A DNA stretch of 44,900 bases from CAYXXZ01 sp964469165 (GCA_964469165.1 CAYXXZ010000012.1:1-44900), one strand, 5' to 3'; numbered from the stretch's first letter, positions 23,364 to 33,995 are shown. A program made the numbers and translations. The notes: generated by a model from the letters alone, not told the origin.

Positions 23364-24830
23364 TTGCCTCACATGGTTTGGGAAAAATGTCTCGATTATC
23401 TGCAGGATGAATTACCCGTCCAGCAGTTCAATACCTGGATAAGGCCCCTTCAGGTTGAAAGAGGGGAAGACACCCAGCATAAAACCCTGCGCCTGATTGC
23501 ACCCAACCGTTTCATCCAGGATTGGGTTGCAGATAAGTTTGTCGGTCGTATCACGGAACTTTGTTCGGAAATTTCCGGCAGCCATCACCAGGTGGTTGTG
23601 GAGTCTCTCAACGCCCCGGCACCGCGCTTCAGTGCGGCGGCCGCGCGCGAGATCCCGCAAAAGAGGACCATGGTCGAGCCTCGGCGCTCGATGACCCAGA
23701 GTGCAGGGGATACCCAGGAAGCTACGCCCAGAGTGGCGCGGCGGTCGCAGGCAATGCGCAGCAGCTATGCGCGTGAGCAGGAAGTGAAGATCGAGGGCGG
23801 TCTGCGCCACGAAAGTAACCTCAACCACACCTTTACCTTCTCGTCGTTTGTTGAGGGCAAGTCCAACCAGCTGGCGCGTGCCGCGGCGCAGCAGGTAGCC
23901 GAGAACCCCGGTGGCTCCTACAATCCGCTCTTCATTTATGGCGGCGTGGGGCTGGGCAAGACCCACCTGATGCATGCAGTCGGCAATGAATTGCTGGTGA
24001 AAAACCCCAACGCGCGCATCATCTACCTCCACTCGGAAAGCTTCGTCGCCGACATGGTGAAGGCGCTGCAGCTCAATGCCATCAACGACTTCAAGCGTTT
24101 TTACCGCTCGGTGGACGCCCTGTTGATCGACGATATCCAGTTCTTTGCCAACAAGGATCGCTCTCAGGAGGAGTTCTTCCACACCTTCAACGCCTTGCTG
24201 GAGGGTGGCCAGCAGATGATCCTTACCTGCGACCGCTATCCCAAGGAGATCGATGGTCTGGAGGAGCGCCTGAAATCCCGTTTCGGCTGGGGCCTGACCG
24301 TTGCCGTGGAGCCGCCCGAACTGGAAACTCGCGTGGCCATTCTGATGACCAAGGCAGCCAGTGCCAATATCGATTTGCCCCACGAGGCGGCGTTTTTCAT
24401 TGCCCAGCGCATTCGCTCCAACGTGCGCGAGCTGGAGGGCGCGTTGAAGCGTGTCATCGCCAACGCCCATTTCACCGGACGCTCCATCGACATCGATTTG
24501 ATTCGGGAATCGTTGAAGGATTTGTTGGCTCTGCAAGACAAGCTGGTTACCATAGATAACATTCAGCGCACGGTGGCTGAATACTACAAGATCAAACTGT
24601 CTGATTTGCACTCCAGGCGCAGAAGCCGGTCAGTGGCAAGGCCCAGACAGGTGGCAATGTCCCTGGCCAAGGAGCTGACCAACCACAGTCTGCCGGAAAT
24701 CGGGGAGTCCTTCGGGGGCAAGGATCACACCACGGTGCTTCATGCCTGCCGTAAAGTGAAAGAATTGAGTGAAACCGACGCCGACATTCGGGAAGATCTC
24801 AAGAACCTCATGCGCCTGTTGACTACCTGA
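23364..24830 (+). CDS. dnaA: Chromosomal replication initiator DnaA
   Basis: A 488-residue DnaA, which binds DnaA boxes in oriC, melts the origin and loads DnaB helicase. Domain I begins VWEKCLDYLQDELPVQQFNT. A variable linker spans ~90-140. The AAA+ domain has Walker A GGVGLGKT (193-200) and Walker B LLIDDIQ (253-259). The C-terminal DNA-binding domain has the signature SVARPRQVAMSLAKEL and FGGKDHTTVLHACRKV. The start is best placed at TTG 23364: it puts the first Trp at the same distance as in E. coli DnaA (M-x4-W), and AGGGAG lies 10 bases upstream. The in-frame ATG at 23373 would be too far from that site. dnaN follows after 58 bases, in the usual operon order. Confidence 0.97.
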   Translation: MPHMVWEKCLDYLQDELPVQQFNTWIRPLQVERGEDTQHKTLRLIAPNRFIQDWVADKFVGRITELCSEISGSHHQVVVESLNAPAPRFSAAAAREIPQKRTMVEPRRSMTQSAGDTQEATPRVARRSQAMRSSYAREQEVKIEGGLRHESNLNHTFTFSSFVEGKSNQLARAAAQQVAENPGGSYNPLFIYGGVGLGKTHLMHAVGNELLVKNPNARIIYLHSESFVADMVKALQLNAINDFKRFYRSVDALLIDDIQFFANKDRSQEEFFHTFNALLEGGQQMILTCDRYPKEIDGLEERLKSRFGWGLTVAVEPPELETRVAILMTKAASANIDLPHEAAFFIAQRIRSNVRELEGALKRVIANAHFTGRSIDIDLIRESLKDLLALQDKLVTIDNIQRTVAEYYKIKLSDLHSRRRSRSVARPRQVAMSLAKELTNHSLPEIGESFGGKDHTTVLHACRKVKELSETDADIREDLKNLMRLLTT

Positions 24831-24888
24831 GCAAGGTTGGCGAGACGCCAGACAACTACCAGAAGACCTGACTGATTGGATAAGGACG

Positions 24889-26010
24889 ATGAAATTTACG
24901 ATTTCCCGTGAACAATTTTTGAAACCTCTGCAACTGGTGGCAAGCGTTGTGGAGCGCAGGCAAACCTTGCCTGTTTTATCTAACGTATTGATTTCATTGA
25001 ATAATAATAAATTATCCCTGACGGGAACAGATTTGGAAGTGGAAATTATCGGCACCGTCCAGCTGGAAGAGGGCAGCGATAACCAGGCTGGCGAAATCAC
25101 CTTGCCGGCGCGCAAGCTCATGGATATCTGCAAATCGCTGCCGGACAGGTCAGAAATTCGCTTCTCCGAAGACGACAGTGGCCGCATGACCATTGCCAGC
25201 GGTCGCAGCCGCTTCACGCTCTCGACACTGCCAGCGGCAGAGTTCCCGAGTGTGGATGAAAACATTGGCGGCGTGGAGTTTCAGATCTCTGGTGAAGATC
25301 TCAAAAACCTGATCGACAATACGGCATTCGCAATGGCGCATCAGGATGTTCGCTACTATCTCAATGGCATGTTGTGGGAGGCTTCCTCCGGTATCCTGCG
25401 CTCCGTGGCCACCGACGGCCACCGCCTCGCCATGTCGACGAAACCCATGCCGTTTTCAGTGCCGGAAAAGATCCAGGTCATCATCCCGCGCAAGGGAGTC
25501 ATGGAGCTTTCGAGAATTCTCGCAAGCGACACCGAGGTGACCGTGATTCTTGGCAGTAATCACGTTCGCATCAAGAGTGGCGATTTCGTTTTCACCTCGA
25601 AACTGGTGGATGGGGCCTATCCCGATTATGAGCGAGTACTGCCAAAGGATGGCAATAAATTCCTCACAGGCAATCGCGATACCTTGCGCCAGGCCTTTTC
25701 ACGGGCGGCCATCCTGTCCAACGAGAAATACCGGGGTGTTCGCCTGCTGCTGGAGGATGCCACGCTCAAGATTACCGCCAACAACCCGGAGCAGGAAGAG
25801 GCCGAGGAAGAGGTTGGTGTCGAATATGTAGGCGACAGCGCGCTGGAGATCGGCTTCAACGTCAACTACCTGATCGATGTTTTCAACGTCCTCAAGGGAA
25901 ACAATGTGCGAATCAATTTTGTGGATTCCAACAGCAGCGCTTTGATGGATGATCCCGATGCGGGTGAGAATGGTGAATCCGTGTATGTGATCATGCCCAT
26001 GCGGCTTTGA
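24889..26010 (+). CDS. dnaN: DNA polymerase III beta sliding clamp
   Basis: A 373-residue beta clamp that tethers DNA polymerase III to DNA. It begins MKFTISREQFLKPLQLVASV and ends VYVIMPMRL, the signature clamp C-terminus that lines the partner-binding pocket. Internal landmarks are RQTLPVLSNVLISL, LPAAEFPSVDE, VATDGHRLAMS and FSRAAILSNEKYRGVRLLL. It is about six residues longer than E. coli DnaN because of acidic additions, EQEEAEEEVGVEY and DDPDAGENGES. AAGGA lies very close upstream of the ATG. A strong hairpin terminator follows the gene. Confidence 0.98.
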   Translation: MKFTISREQFLKPLQLVASVVERRQTLPVLSNVLISLNNNKLSLTGTDLEVEIIGTVQLEEGSDNQAGEITLPARKLMDICKSLPDRSEIRFSEDDSGRMTIASGRSRFTLSTLPAAEFPSVDENIGGVEFQISGEDLKNLIDNTAFAMAHQDVRYYLNGMLWEASSGILRSVATDGHRLAMSTKPMPFSVPEKIQVIIPRKGVMELSRILASDTEVTVILGSNHVRIKSGDFVFTSKLVDGAYPDYERVLPKDGNKFLTGNRDTLRQAFSRAAILSNEKYRGVRLLLEDATLKITANNPEQEEAEEEVGVEYVGDSALEIGFNVNYLIDVFNVLKGNNVRINFVDSNSSALMDDPDAGENGESVYVIMPMRL

Positions 26011-26038
26011 TGCCTTGTTTTACTTCCCATTTCTCAAG

Positions 26039-26069
26039 AAGGGCTTTTATCGGGATAAAAGCCCTTTTT
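26039..26069 (+). terminator. Rho-independent terminator after dnaN
   Basis: Perfect 12-bp stem AAGGGCTTTTAT / ATAAAAGCCCTT with loop CGGG, followed by a T run. It sits between dnaN and recF, only 15 bases before the recF ATG, so dnaA-dnaN transcripts should largely stop here and recF may depend on read-through or an internal promoter. Confidence 0.9.
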
Positions 26070-26083
26070 CTTGTTTGTGAAAA

Positions 26084-27208
26084 ATGAAACGCATGCACTT
26101 AGAAAAGCTGGTTATTCACGGTATCAGAAATATCCAGTTCGCCGACATGCACCTCTCCCCTGGCTTCAATCTGTTTTACGGGCTCAACGGTAGTGGCAAG
26201 TCGAGTATTCTCGAGGCTGTTCATATTCTTTCCCGTGGCCGCTCGTTTCGTACGCGCAATCTCAAGAGCGTCATTTCTCACGATCGCAAGGACTGTACCT
26301 GTTTTGGTCTGGTGCATCAGGGGGAGGAGCTTCCGCCCACGCCTATTGGCGTCAACCGCCACGAATCTGGGGCCTTTGTTTTTAAAGTGGATGGCGAACA
26401 GGTGAATGTGGCCTCCCGCTTGGCGGAAACGCTACCCGTGCAACTGGTGAACTCGGATAGCTACCAGCTGCTCGACGGAGCTCCGGGAGACCGAAGAAGT
26501 TACCTCGATTGGGGGGTGTTCCACGTGGAACACTCTTACCGGGCTTCGTTGGCGCGTTTCCAGCGCTGCCTCAAACACCGGAATTCATTGCTTCGGCGTG
26601 CTAAAATAGACCGCCTGGAATTTTCTGTATGGGATAGGGAGTTTTGCTCCCTGTCCCAGCAGATCACCTCGGCGCGCGAACAGTATTTGAATGCATTGAC
26701 GCCGGTAGTTCATGAAGTACTTGATCGGCTGGCGTTGGCGGGAAACTACAGCTTCCGCTTCGTCCCAGGTTGGGATATGAGCTTGCCCCTGCTGGAGCAG
26801 TTGGACGCGACTCTGGACCGGGATCAGAAAGCAGGTTTCACTCAGCTTGGCCCCCACCGCGCGGATATCCGCATTATGTCGGGAAAATCTCTCGCCGCAG
26901 ATATGTTGTCCCGAGGGCAGGGCAAGATGCTCGTCTATGGGCTCAAGTTGGCGCAGGGCATCCTGCTGAAGCGGCTGACGAATCAGCATTGCGTCTATAT
27001 GTTGGATGACTTGCCAGCAGAACTGGACGAGAACCACCGCCAAAGCGTGGGCAAAGTTCTGGCAGAAATGGGTGTTCAGGTCTTGATTACGGGAGTAGAC
27101 CGGGACGATCTTGTGGGTGTTTGGAGAGCTGAAGACAGGCCGCTGGCAATGTTCCACGTGGAACAAGGGGCTGTCAGAGCCGAAACATTAGCACGTGAAG
27201 TGGATTAA
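26084..27208 (+). CDS. recF: DNA replication and repair protein RecF
   Basis: A 374-residue SMC-like ATPase that, with RecO and RecR, loads RecA at single-strand gaps. Walker A is GLNGSGKS (33-40), the ABC signature is LSRGQGKML, and Walker B is YMLDDLPAELD. The start may be ATG 26084 or the in-frame ATG at 26093; neither has a clear ribosome site, and the terminator just upstream suggests low expression. Two stretches encode FHVEH (at ~146) and FHVEQ (at ~357) because perfect parS sites are embedded in the coding sequence. gyrB starts nine bases after the stop. Confidence 0.96.
   Translation: MKRMHLEKLVIHGIRNIQFADMHLSPGFNLFYGLNGSGKSSILEAVHILSRGRSFRTRNLKSVISHDRKDCTCFGLVHQGEELPPTPIGVNRHESGAFVFKVDGEQVNVASRLAETLPVQLVNSDSYQLLDGAPGDRRSYLDWGVFHVEHSYRASLARFQRCLKHRNSLLRRAKIDRLEFSVWDREFCSLSQQITSAREQYLNALTPVVHEVLDRLALAGNYSFRFVPGWDMSLPLLEQLDATLDRDQKAGFTQLGPHRADIRIMSGKSLAADMLSRGQGKMLVYGLKLAQGILLKRLTNQHCVYMLDDLPAELDENHRQSVGKVLAEMGVQVLITGVDRDDLVGVWRAEDRPLAMFHVEQGAVRAETLAREVD
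26517..26532. promoter_or_regulatory. parS centromere site 1
   Basis: The perfect 16-bp palindrome TGTTCCACGTGGAACA inside recF, flanked by one more complementary pair (26516/26533). It matches the consensus bound by chromosomal ParB proteins in Pseudomonas and relatives. Position about 3.3 kb from oriC is typical. ParB would spread from here and organise origin segregation. Confidence 0.9.
27150..27165. promoter_or_regulatory. parS centromere site 2
   Basis: A second perfect TGTTCCACGTGGAACA, near the 3' end of recF and 633 bases from the first. Two identical full palindromes in one gene cannot be coincidence and identify a ParABS partition region. Confidence 0.92.
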
Positions 27209-27217
27209 AGGGGTTAC

Positions 27218-29647
27218 ATGAGCACTGAAGAGAAAAACCAGTACGATTCCTCAAGTATCAAAGTCTTGAAAGGGCTTGACGCTGTCCGCAAGCGCCCAGG
27301 GATGTACATCGGCGATACAGATGATGGCACCGGCCTCCACCATATGGTATTTGAGTTGGTGGATAACTCCATCGATGAGGCATTGGCTGGCCATTGCAGT
27401 GAAATCAAGGTGACCATCCACCCGGATGAATCCATTTCGGTACAGGATAATGGCCGCGGTATCCCGGTGGACATGCACGAAGAAGGGGTCTCTGCCGCAG
27501 AGGTAATCATGACGGTCCTCCATGCCGGTGGTAAGTTTGGCGGCGAGGACTCATCCTATAAAGTATCAGGTGGCCTTCATGGCGTCGGCGTCTCCGTGGT
27601 CAACGCTCTGTCGGAGAACCTGGTGCTGACCATTCGTCGCCGCGGCAAGGTGCATGAGCAGGTATACAAGCACGGTGTGCCTCAGGCTCCTCTCACCGTA
27701 GTGGGAAATACTACGGAATCGGGCACTAGGGTGCACTTCCACGCCTCCAAGGAGACATTCAACAACATCCATTTTCATTTCGAGATACTTGCTAAACGAC
27801 TGCGGGAGCTATCGTTTCTCAACTCTGGCGTGCGCATCGTCCTCAAGGATGAGCGCACCGGAAAGGAAGAGGTATATCAGTACGAAGGCGGCTTGAAAGC
27901 CTTTGTGGAGTTCCTCAACACCAACAAGAACACCATCAACCAGGTGATGCATTTCTCGTCCATGCGAGAGGACGGCATTGTTGTGGAGGTGGCGTTGCAA
28001 TGGAATGACAGCTATCAGGAAAATATTCTCTGCTATACCAACAATATCTCCCAAAGGGACGGTGGCACACATTTGGCGGGCTTCCGCGCGGCCCTGACAC
28101 GGGGCCTGAACAGCTATATCGAAAGCGAGGGCTTCGCGAAAAAAGAGAAAGTGAGTACCACGGGTGATGATTCTCGCGAAGGTTTGACGGCAATCATCTC
28201 GGTAAAGGTGCCCGATCCCAAATTCTCCTCACAAACCAAGGACAAGTTGGTGAGCTCCGAGGTGAAGGGCGCAGTAGAACAGGAAGTGGCTGCGAAGCTT
28301 AATGAGTTTCTTTTGGAGCACCCGCAGGATGCGCGGAGTATCGTCACCAAGATGATCGAAGCGGCGCGTGCCCGCGAGGCTGCCCGCAAGGCTCGTGAAA
28401 TGACCCGCCGCAAAGGTGCGCTGGATATTGCCGGCCTGCCGGGCAAGCTTGCAGATTGTCAGGAGAAAGACCCGGCGCTCTCCGAACTCTTCCTGGTGGA
28501 GGGCGATTCGGCCGGAGGCTCCGCGAAGCAGGGCAGGGTGCGCAAAACCCAGGCAATCCTGCCCCTGAAAGGCAAGATTCTCAACGTGGAAAAGGCGCGT
28601 TTCGACAAGATGTTGTCCAGTGCAGAGGTGGGTACGCTGATCACCGCCTTGGGTTGCGGTATAGGCACCGAGGAGTTCAATCCGGAAAAGCTCCGTTACC
28701 ACACCATCGTCATCATGACTGACGCGGACGTTGACGGTTCTCACATTCGCACCTTGCTGCTCACTTTCTTCTTTCGGCAGATGCGGGAGCTGGTCGAGCG
28801 GGGGCATATTTATATTGCGCAGCCACCGCTTTACAAGATCAGCAAGGGAAAACACGAGCAATACCTCAAGGATGATGCTGCGCTTACCGAGTTCCTGACT
28901 CAAAACGCCCTTGAGGATAGTAGCCTGCACGTCAACAAGGACGCCCCTGGTATCAGCGGCAACGCCCTGGAAAGCATCGTCAAGGACTATCGCCGTGTCA
29001 TGGCAATGATCGAGCGCATGTCCCGCGTTTACCCCGATGTAGCCATGGAGGCGATGATCTATCTACCTGCGTTGAACGTTGAGCAGCTCAGCGACGTCGA
29101 GGTGGTGCGGGAATGGAGCGAGAGGCTTGCCCTTGCGATGAGCACCGATGAACGTTCGGGCAGCCACAAGTACAGTGTCGAGGTTGTCGAAAACCAGGAA
29201 CGCCAGATTTTCCTCCCGCAACTGAGTGTGCTGGCCCACGGAATCACCACGACATACCTGTTCAGCCGCGACTATTTTGCCTCCGGTGAGTATCGCGCAC
29301 TGGTGAGCCTCGGCGATCAGATCAAGGACTTGCTGGAACCGGGCGCCTATGTGCGTCGCGGAGAAAAAACCTTTGAAATTCAATCATTTAAAGATGCTTT
29401 GGGCTGGCTGATGAATGAGTCCCGGCGCGGTTACAGCGTTCAGCGCTATAAAGGGCTGGGTGAGATGAATCCGGAACAATTGTGGGAGACCACCATGAAT
29501 CCGGATACCCGGCGCCTGCTGCGCGTGACCGTCGATGACGCCATTGCCGCCGACCAGATGTTCAACACGTTGATGGGAGACCACGTCGAACCACGCCGAG
29601 AGTTCATCGAAACCAATGCGTTGTCGGTGGCCAATCTCGACGTGTGA
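27218..29647 (+). CDS. gyrB: DNA gyrase subunit B
   Basis: An 809-residue GyrB, the ATPase subunit of gyrase, which introduces negative supercoils. The GHKL ATPase has ELVDNSIDEAL (N box), DNGRGIPVDMH and GGLHGVGVSVVNAL. The Toprim domain has EGDSAGGSAKQGR and MTDADVDGSHIRTLLL. The C-terminus has VQRYKGLGEMNPEQLWETTM and ends SVANLDV. The length equals Pseudomonas-type GyrB, with the insertion usual in gammaproteobacteria. AAAGGGG lies 6 bases before the ATG. It is the last gene of the dnaA cluster and faces plsC tail to tail. Confidence 0.98.
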   Translation: MSTEEKNQYDSSSIKVLKGLDAVRKRPGMYIGDTDDGTGLHHMVFELVDNSIDEALAGHCSEIKVTIHPDESISVQDNGRGIPVDMHEEGVSAAEVIMTVLHAGGKFGGEDSSYKVSGGLHGVGVSVVNALSENLVLTIRRRGKVHEQVYKHGVPQAPLTVVGNTTESGTRVHFHASKETFNNIHFHFEILAKRLRELSFLNSGVRIVLKDERTGKEEVYQYEGGLKAFVEFLNTNKNTINQVMHFSSMREDGIVVEVALQWNDSYQENILCYTNNISQRDGGTHLAGFRAALTRGLNSYIESEGFAKKEKVSTTGDDSREGLTAIISVKVPDPKFSSQTKDKLVSSEVKGAVEQEVAAKLNEFLLEHPQDARSIVTKMIEAARAREAARKAREMTRRKGALDIAGLPGKLADCQEKDPALSELFLVEGDSAGGSAKQGRVRKTQAILPLKGKILNVEKARFDKMLSSAEVGTLITALGCGIGTEEFNPEKLRYHTIVIMTDADVDGSHIRTLLLTFFFRQMRELVERGHIYIAQPPLYKISKGKHEQYLKDDAALTEFLTQNALEDSSLHVNKDAPGISGNALESIVKDYRRVMAMIERMSRVYPDVAMEAMIYLPALNVEQLSDVEVVREWSERLALAMSTDERSGSHKYSVEVVENQERQIFLPQLSVLAHGITTTYLFSRDYFASGEYRALVSLGDQIKDLLEPGAYVRRGEKTFEIQSFKDALGWLMNESRRGYSVQRYKGLGEMNPEQLWETTMNPDTRRLLRVTVDDAIAADQMFNTLMGDHVEPRREFIETNALSVANLDV

Positions 29648-29664
29648 CCCCGCGAATCGACCGT

Positions 29665-29688
29665 AGGGGCAGTTCATGAACTGCCCCT
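29665..29688. terminator. Perfect 24-bp palindrome between convergent gyrB and plsC
   Basis: The first half is AGGGGCAGTTCA and the second half is its exact reverse complement. A hairpin with a GC-rich base can form in transcripts from either side, so a bidirectional transcript end is likely, although neither side has a long T run. Confidence 0.65.
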
Positions 29689-29696
29689 GCAGAGCG

Positions 29697-30419
29697 TTAT
29701 TCTGACGCCAGACCCTTTTGCTGCTGCTTGATCCAGCGCTCCGCTTCGGCGGTGACATCCTTGCTGGTGCGGTCAGCGGTGGCGATAGGTTGGCCGAAAA
29801 CGATGGTCAGTGTTCCCGGATACTTGAGGAAACGACGTGCGGGCCAGTGGCGACCACCGTTGTGAGCGACGGGCACCACTGGTACCCGGGCCTCGCAGGC
29901 CAGTGCCGCGCCACTGCGGGCGTAGTCGCCGTATTGGCCGTAGGGAATCCGCGTACCCTCGGGGAAGACGATCACGTTCATACCGGCTGCCAGACGCTCC
30001 TGGCCCTGTTCCATAACCTCCCTGATGGCCTTGCGTGGATTGCTTCTGTCGATGGCGATGGGTTTGACCGACGCCAGCCCCCAGCCAAAGAAAGGCACTT
30101 TCAGCAGCTCTTTCTTGAGAATGGTACTTACTGGCCGTAGGTGCCGCTGTAGATAGTAGGTCTCCCAGGGGGACTGGTGGTTGCTCAGCACCACGAACGG
30201 GCGCGCCGGCAGGTTTTCCCGGCCGATCACCCGCACGCGGATACCGCAACTCAGGCGCAGCCAGTGGTCGATCAATAGGTTGCCGCAGGTAGCCAGGCTC
30301 TGTCGCCACGGCAAGGGCAGTAGATAGCCGATTGTGCAGCTGAGCAGGCTGAACAGGGCCACGAGGGGCGCATAACCGATGTAGAAAAGCAGGCTGCGAA
30401 TGGCGAGCAAGAGCTTCAT
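29697..30419 (-). CDS. plsC: 1-acyl-sn-glycerol-3-phosphate acyltransferase
   Basis: A 240-residue membrane acyltransferase that adds the second acyl chain to lysophosphatidate in phospholipid synthesis. The N-terminus has a hydrophobic segment (SLLFYIGYAPLVALFSLLSC). The catalytic block is NHQSPWETYYL, an HX4E form of the HX4D motif. The substrate-binding block is FPEGTRIPYGQYG, followed by PVVPVAHNGGRHWPARR. Position after gmhB and glyS matches the lptA gene (PA0005) of P. aeruginosa. The ATG overlaps the gmhB stop as ATGA. Confidence 0.93.
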   Translation of the reverse strand: MKLLLAIRSLLFYIGYAPLVALFSLLSCTIGYLLPLPWRQSLATCGNLLIDHWLRLSCGIRVRVIGRENLPARPFVVLSNHQSPWETYYLQRHLRPVSTILKKELLKVPFFGWGLASVKPIAIDRSNPRKAIREVMEQGQERLAAGMNVIVFPEGTRIPYGQYGDYARSGAALACEARVPVVPVAHNGGRHWPARRFLKYPGTLTIVFGQPIATADRTSKDVTAEAERWIKQQQKGLASE

Positions 30420-30970
30420 GGGTGAGTGTCGATAAGAAAGTCGGCAGCAGCGGCCAGGTCGTCGAAAACGTTGGCATATTTCAAGGGTGGCGCCAACACC
30501 GCGAGCTTGGCTTCCGTGGCGCGACCCTTGCCGGTACGCACCAGAATCGGTGTGCAGCCACGGGCAAGGCCGGCTTCCAGGTCGCGCAGGCTGTCTCCCA
30601 CCAACGGTGTGCCCTCAAGGCCGACTCCCAGTTCGCTACTGATGGCATCGAGCAGCTCGGGCTTGGGTTTGCGGCAGCTGCAGCCATCCTCCGGCTTGTG
30701 GGGGCAGAAGTGAATGCTGTCGATCTGTCCGCCGGCCTCCGCGACAAGACGCCTGAGCTTGGCGTGCATGGCATCGAGATCCGCGATGCTGAAATAGCCG
30801 CGCCCCAGCCCCGACTGGTTGGTGGCAACCGCCACCTTGAAACCTGCCCGGCACAGGCGGGCAATGGCCTCGATACTGCCGGGCAGGGGGATCCATTCCT
30901 CTTCCGACTTTATATAGTCGTCTGAGTCCTGATTGATCACGCCGTCCCGATCGAGAATCACCAGTTTCAT
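30416..30970 (-). CDS. gmhB: D-glycero-beta-D-manno-heptose-1,7-bisphosphate 7-phosphatase
   Basis: A 184-residue HAD-family phosphatase of ADP-heptose synthesis for the lipopolysaccharide core. LDRDGVIN carries the two catalytic Asp residues (7 and 9). TNQSGLGRGYF is motif II. HFCPHKPEDGCSCRKPKP holds the Cys/His zinc ligands particular to GmhB, and VGDSLRDLEAG is the metal-binding motif IV. Its ATG overlaps the glyS stop, and its stop overlaps the plsC start, both as ATGA. Confidence 0.95.
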   Translation of the reverse strand: MKLVILDRDGVINQDSDDYIKSEEEWIPLPGSIEAIARLCRAGFKVAVATNQSGLGRGYFSIADLDAMHAKLRRLVAEAGGQIDSIHFCPHKPEDGCSCRKPKPELLDAISSELGVGLEGTPLVGDSLRDLEAGLARGCTPILVRTGKGRATEAKLAVLAPPLKYANVFDDLAAAADFLIDTHP

Positions 30971-33041
30971 TTGCTGGGAGCCAACAACGAAATGTCCGCC
31001 ACGTTGAGGAAGAGTTCTCGCAACTCCGCGAGAAGCCGCAGCCGATTGCCGCGCACAGCGGGGTCTTCTGCCATCACCATCACCTGGTCGAAGAAGTTGT
31101 CCACCGGCTCTTTCAGCGCTGCCAGTTGCTGCATGGCTTCACTGTAGCGGCGCTCGCCGAACAGTGGTGTCGCCGCAGCGGAAGCGCTGTTGAGTGCCCG
31201 CAACAGGGTGCCTTCCTCCGCTTTCTCGAACAGGTCCTCGGCAACGGCATCGGGCAGAGGGCCTTCCGCCTTGGCGAGAATGTTGGAAACCCGCTTGTTG
31301 GCGGCAGCGAGCGCAGCCGCCTCGGGCAATTGGCTGAAGTTGTGTATCGCCTGAACGCGCAGGTGGAAGTCGAGCGGATTGTCGAGGTTCTTGGCCTGCA
31401 CCGCCAGGAAAACTTCGGCGGCAATGCCGTCATCCTCATACCAGGCACGGAACCGCTCGACAAGGTAAGTAAGTACTAACTCTGCCAGGTTGTCAGTGTG
31501 GGTAAGGCCCTGGTGAAGAGAGATGGCCTTGGCGATGGCGTTGCGGAGGCTCAGATCGATGCCTTTTTCAACCAGGATATGCAACACACCGAGGCTGGCG
31601 CGGCGCAACGCGAAAGGGTCGCGTGAGCCCGAAGGAGGCTGACCGATACCGAAAATACCCACCAGCGTATCCAGGCGATCCGCCAGCGCCACGGCTGTGC
31701 CGGTGGCGCTTTGCGGTAGCTCGTCGCCGGAGAAGCGGGGCAGATAGTGCTCGAACATGGCCTCGGCAACCTCGGTGGTTTCACCGTCGTTGCGGGCGTA
31801 GTAGCGGCCCATGACGCCCTGCAGATCGTCGAATTCCAGCACCATGTCGCTGACCAGGTCGGATTTGCACAGTTGCCCGGCACGCTCGGCGTCCCCGGCA
31901 TTTGCGCCCACGGCATCCGCCAGATAGGCGGCAAGGCTCGCGACCCGCTCGGTCTTGTCGAAAATGCTGCCAAGTTTGTCCTGAAAGACGATGGCTTTCA
32001 GGCGCTCGCGGCGTTCGGAGAGGGTCGTCTTGCGATCCGTTTCATAGAAGAAAGCCGCATCGCTCAGGCGCGGACGAATCACCTTTTCGTTGCCTGCCAC
32101 CACTTTGGCGGGGTCGCGACTCTCGATATTGGCCAGGGTGATGAACAGCGGCAGCAGATCGCCATTGCGATCTACCACGTGAAAGTACTTTTGATGCTCC
32201 TTCATGGAAGAAACCAGCGCCTCGGGCGGAACGCTGAGGAAGCGCTCCTCGAACCGGCCCACCAGGGGCACTGGCCACTCATTCAACGCGGTAACTTCAT
32301 CCAGAAGGGCGTCATCGATTACCGCTTGGCCCCCCGCCTGCTCGGCGGCGGCAGTGACAGCGGCGCGAATTTTCTCTCTGCGCTCGGCGAAATCGGCAAT
32401 GACATAGGCCTTGCGCAGATCCTCGGCATAGCCTGCGGGTGAGCTGATCTGTATCTCGCCAGGGACATGAAAGCGGTGGCCACGGCTGACGCGGCCTGGA
32501 ATCAGCGACAGCACCGGGGTCGTCACCACCTCGTTACCGAACAGCATCACCGCCCAATGCACCGGGCGCACGAATTCGTCGCGCTTGGCGCCCCAGCGCA
32601 TGCGTTTGGGAATCGGCAGCGCGGCAAGGGCAGTATTGACCACATCACCCAACAAGCTGACGGTGGCGACGCCTTCGCTGACGGTGCGCAGGCACAACTT
32701 GTCCTGGCTGCCATCGTTGGCGACCATGCCGCGCAGCTGCGCAGGATCGACGCCGTTCTTGTTGGCGAATGCCTCGCCAGCCTTGGTTAGTGAGCCCTCA
32801 CTGTCGAAAGCGACCTTGACAGGCGGGCCCCACGCTACAACCTCTTTGCTGGGAGTGGTCTCTTCGACGGCGCCGACAAACACCGCAAGACGACGTGGCG
32901 CAGCGAAGAAACGCACCTCGCCGAAGTCCAGCTCCGCTTTTTTCAAGCCACCGACAACCTCGTCGCGGAAGGCTTCCGCGAGCTTCAGCAGGGCCTTGGG
33001 AGGGAGTTCTTCGGTGCCGATCTCGACAAGAAAATCCGAAC

Positions 33042-33045
<4 letters not shown>
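30967..33045 (-). CDS. glyS: Glycyl-tRNA synthetase beta subunit
   Basis: A 692-residue beta chain of the alpha2beta2 glycyl-tRNA synthetase found in most bacteria. It starts DFLVEIGTEELPPKALLKLA, continues with RMRWGAKRDEFVRPVHWAVM and PPEALVSSMKEHQKYFHVVD, and has YETDRKTTLSERRERLKAIV and the C-terminal DPFALRRASLGVLHILVEKG before an anticodon-binding-like helical end (FFDQVMVMAEDPAVRGNRLR). All are family hallmarks at normal length. The ATG overlaps the glyQ stop as ATGA, giving equal synthesis of both chains. Confidence 0.97.

Positions 33046-33995
<950 letters not shown>

Noticed and set aside
23412..24611. 399-codon minus-strand frame opposite dnaA
   Set aside because: Shadow of dnaA.
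32165..32185. Further parS-like sequence around a CCACGTG in glyS
   Set aside because: Only the central bases match; the outer arms TGTTC and GAACA are absent.
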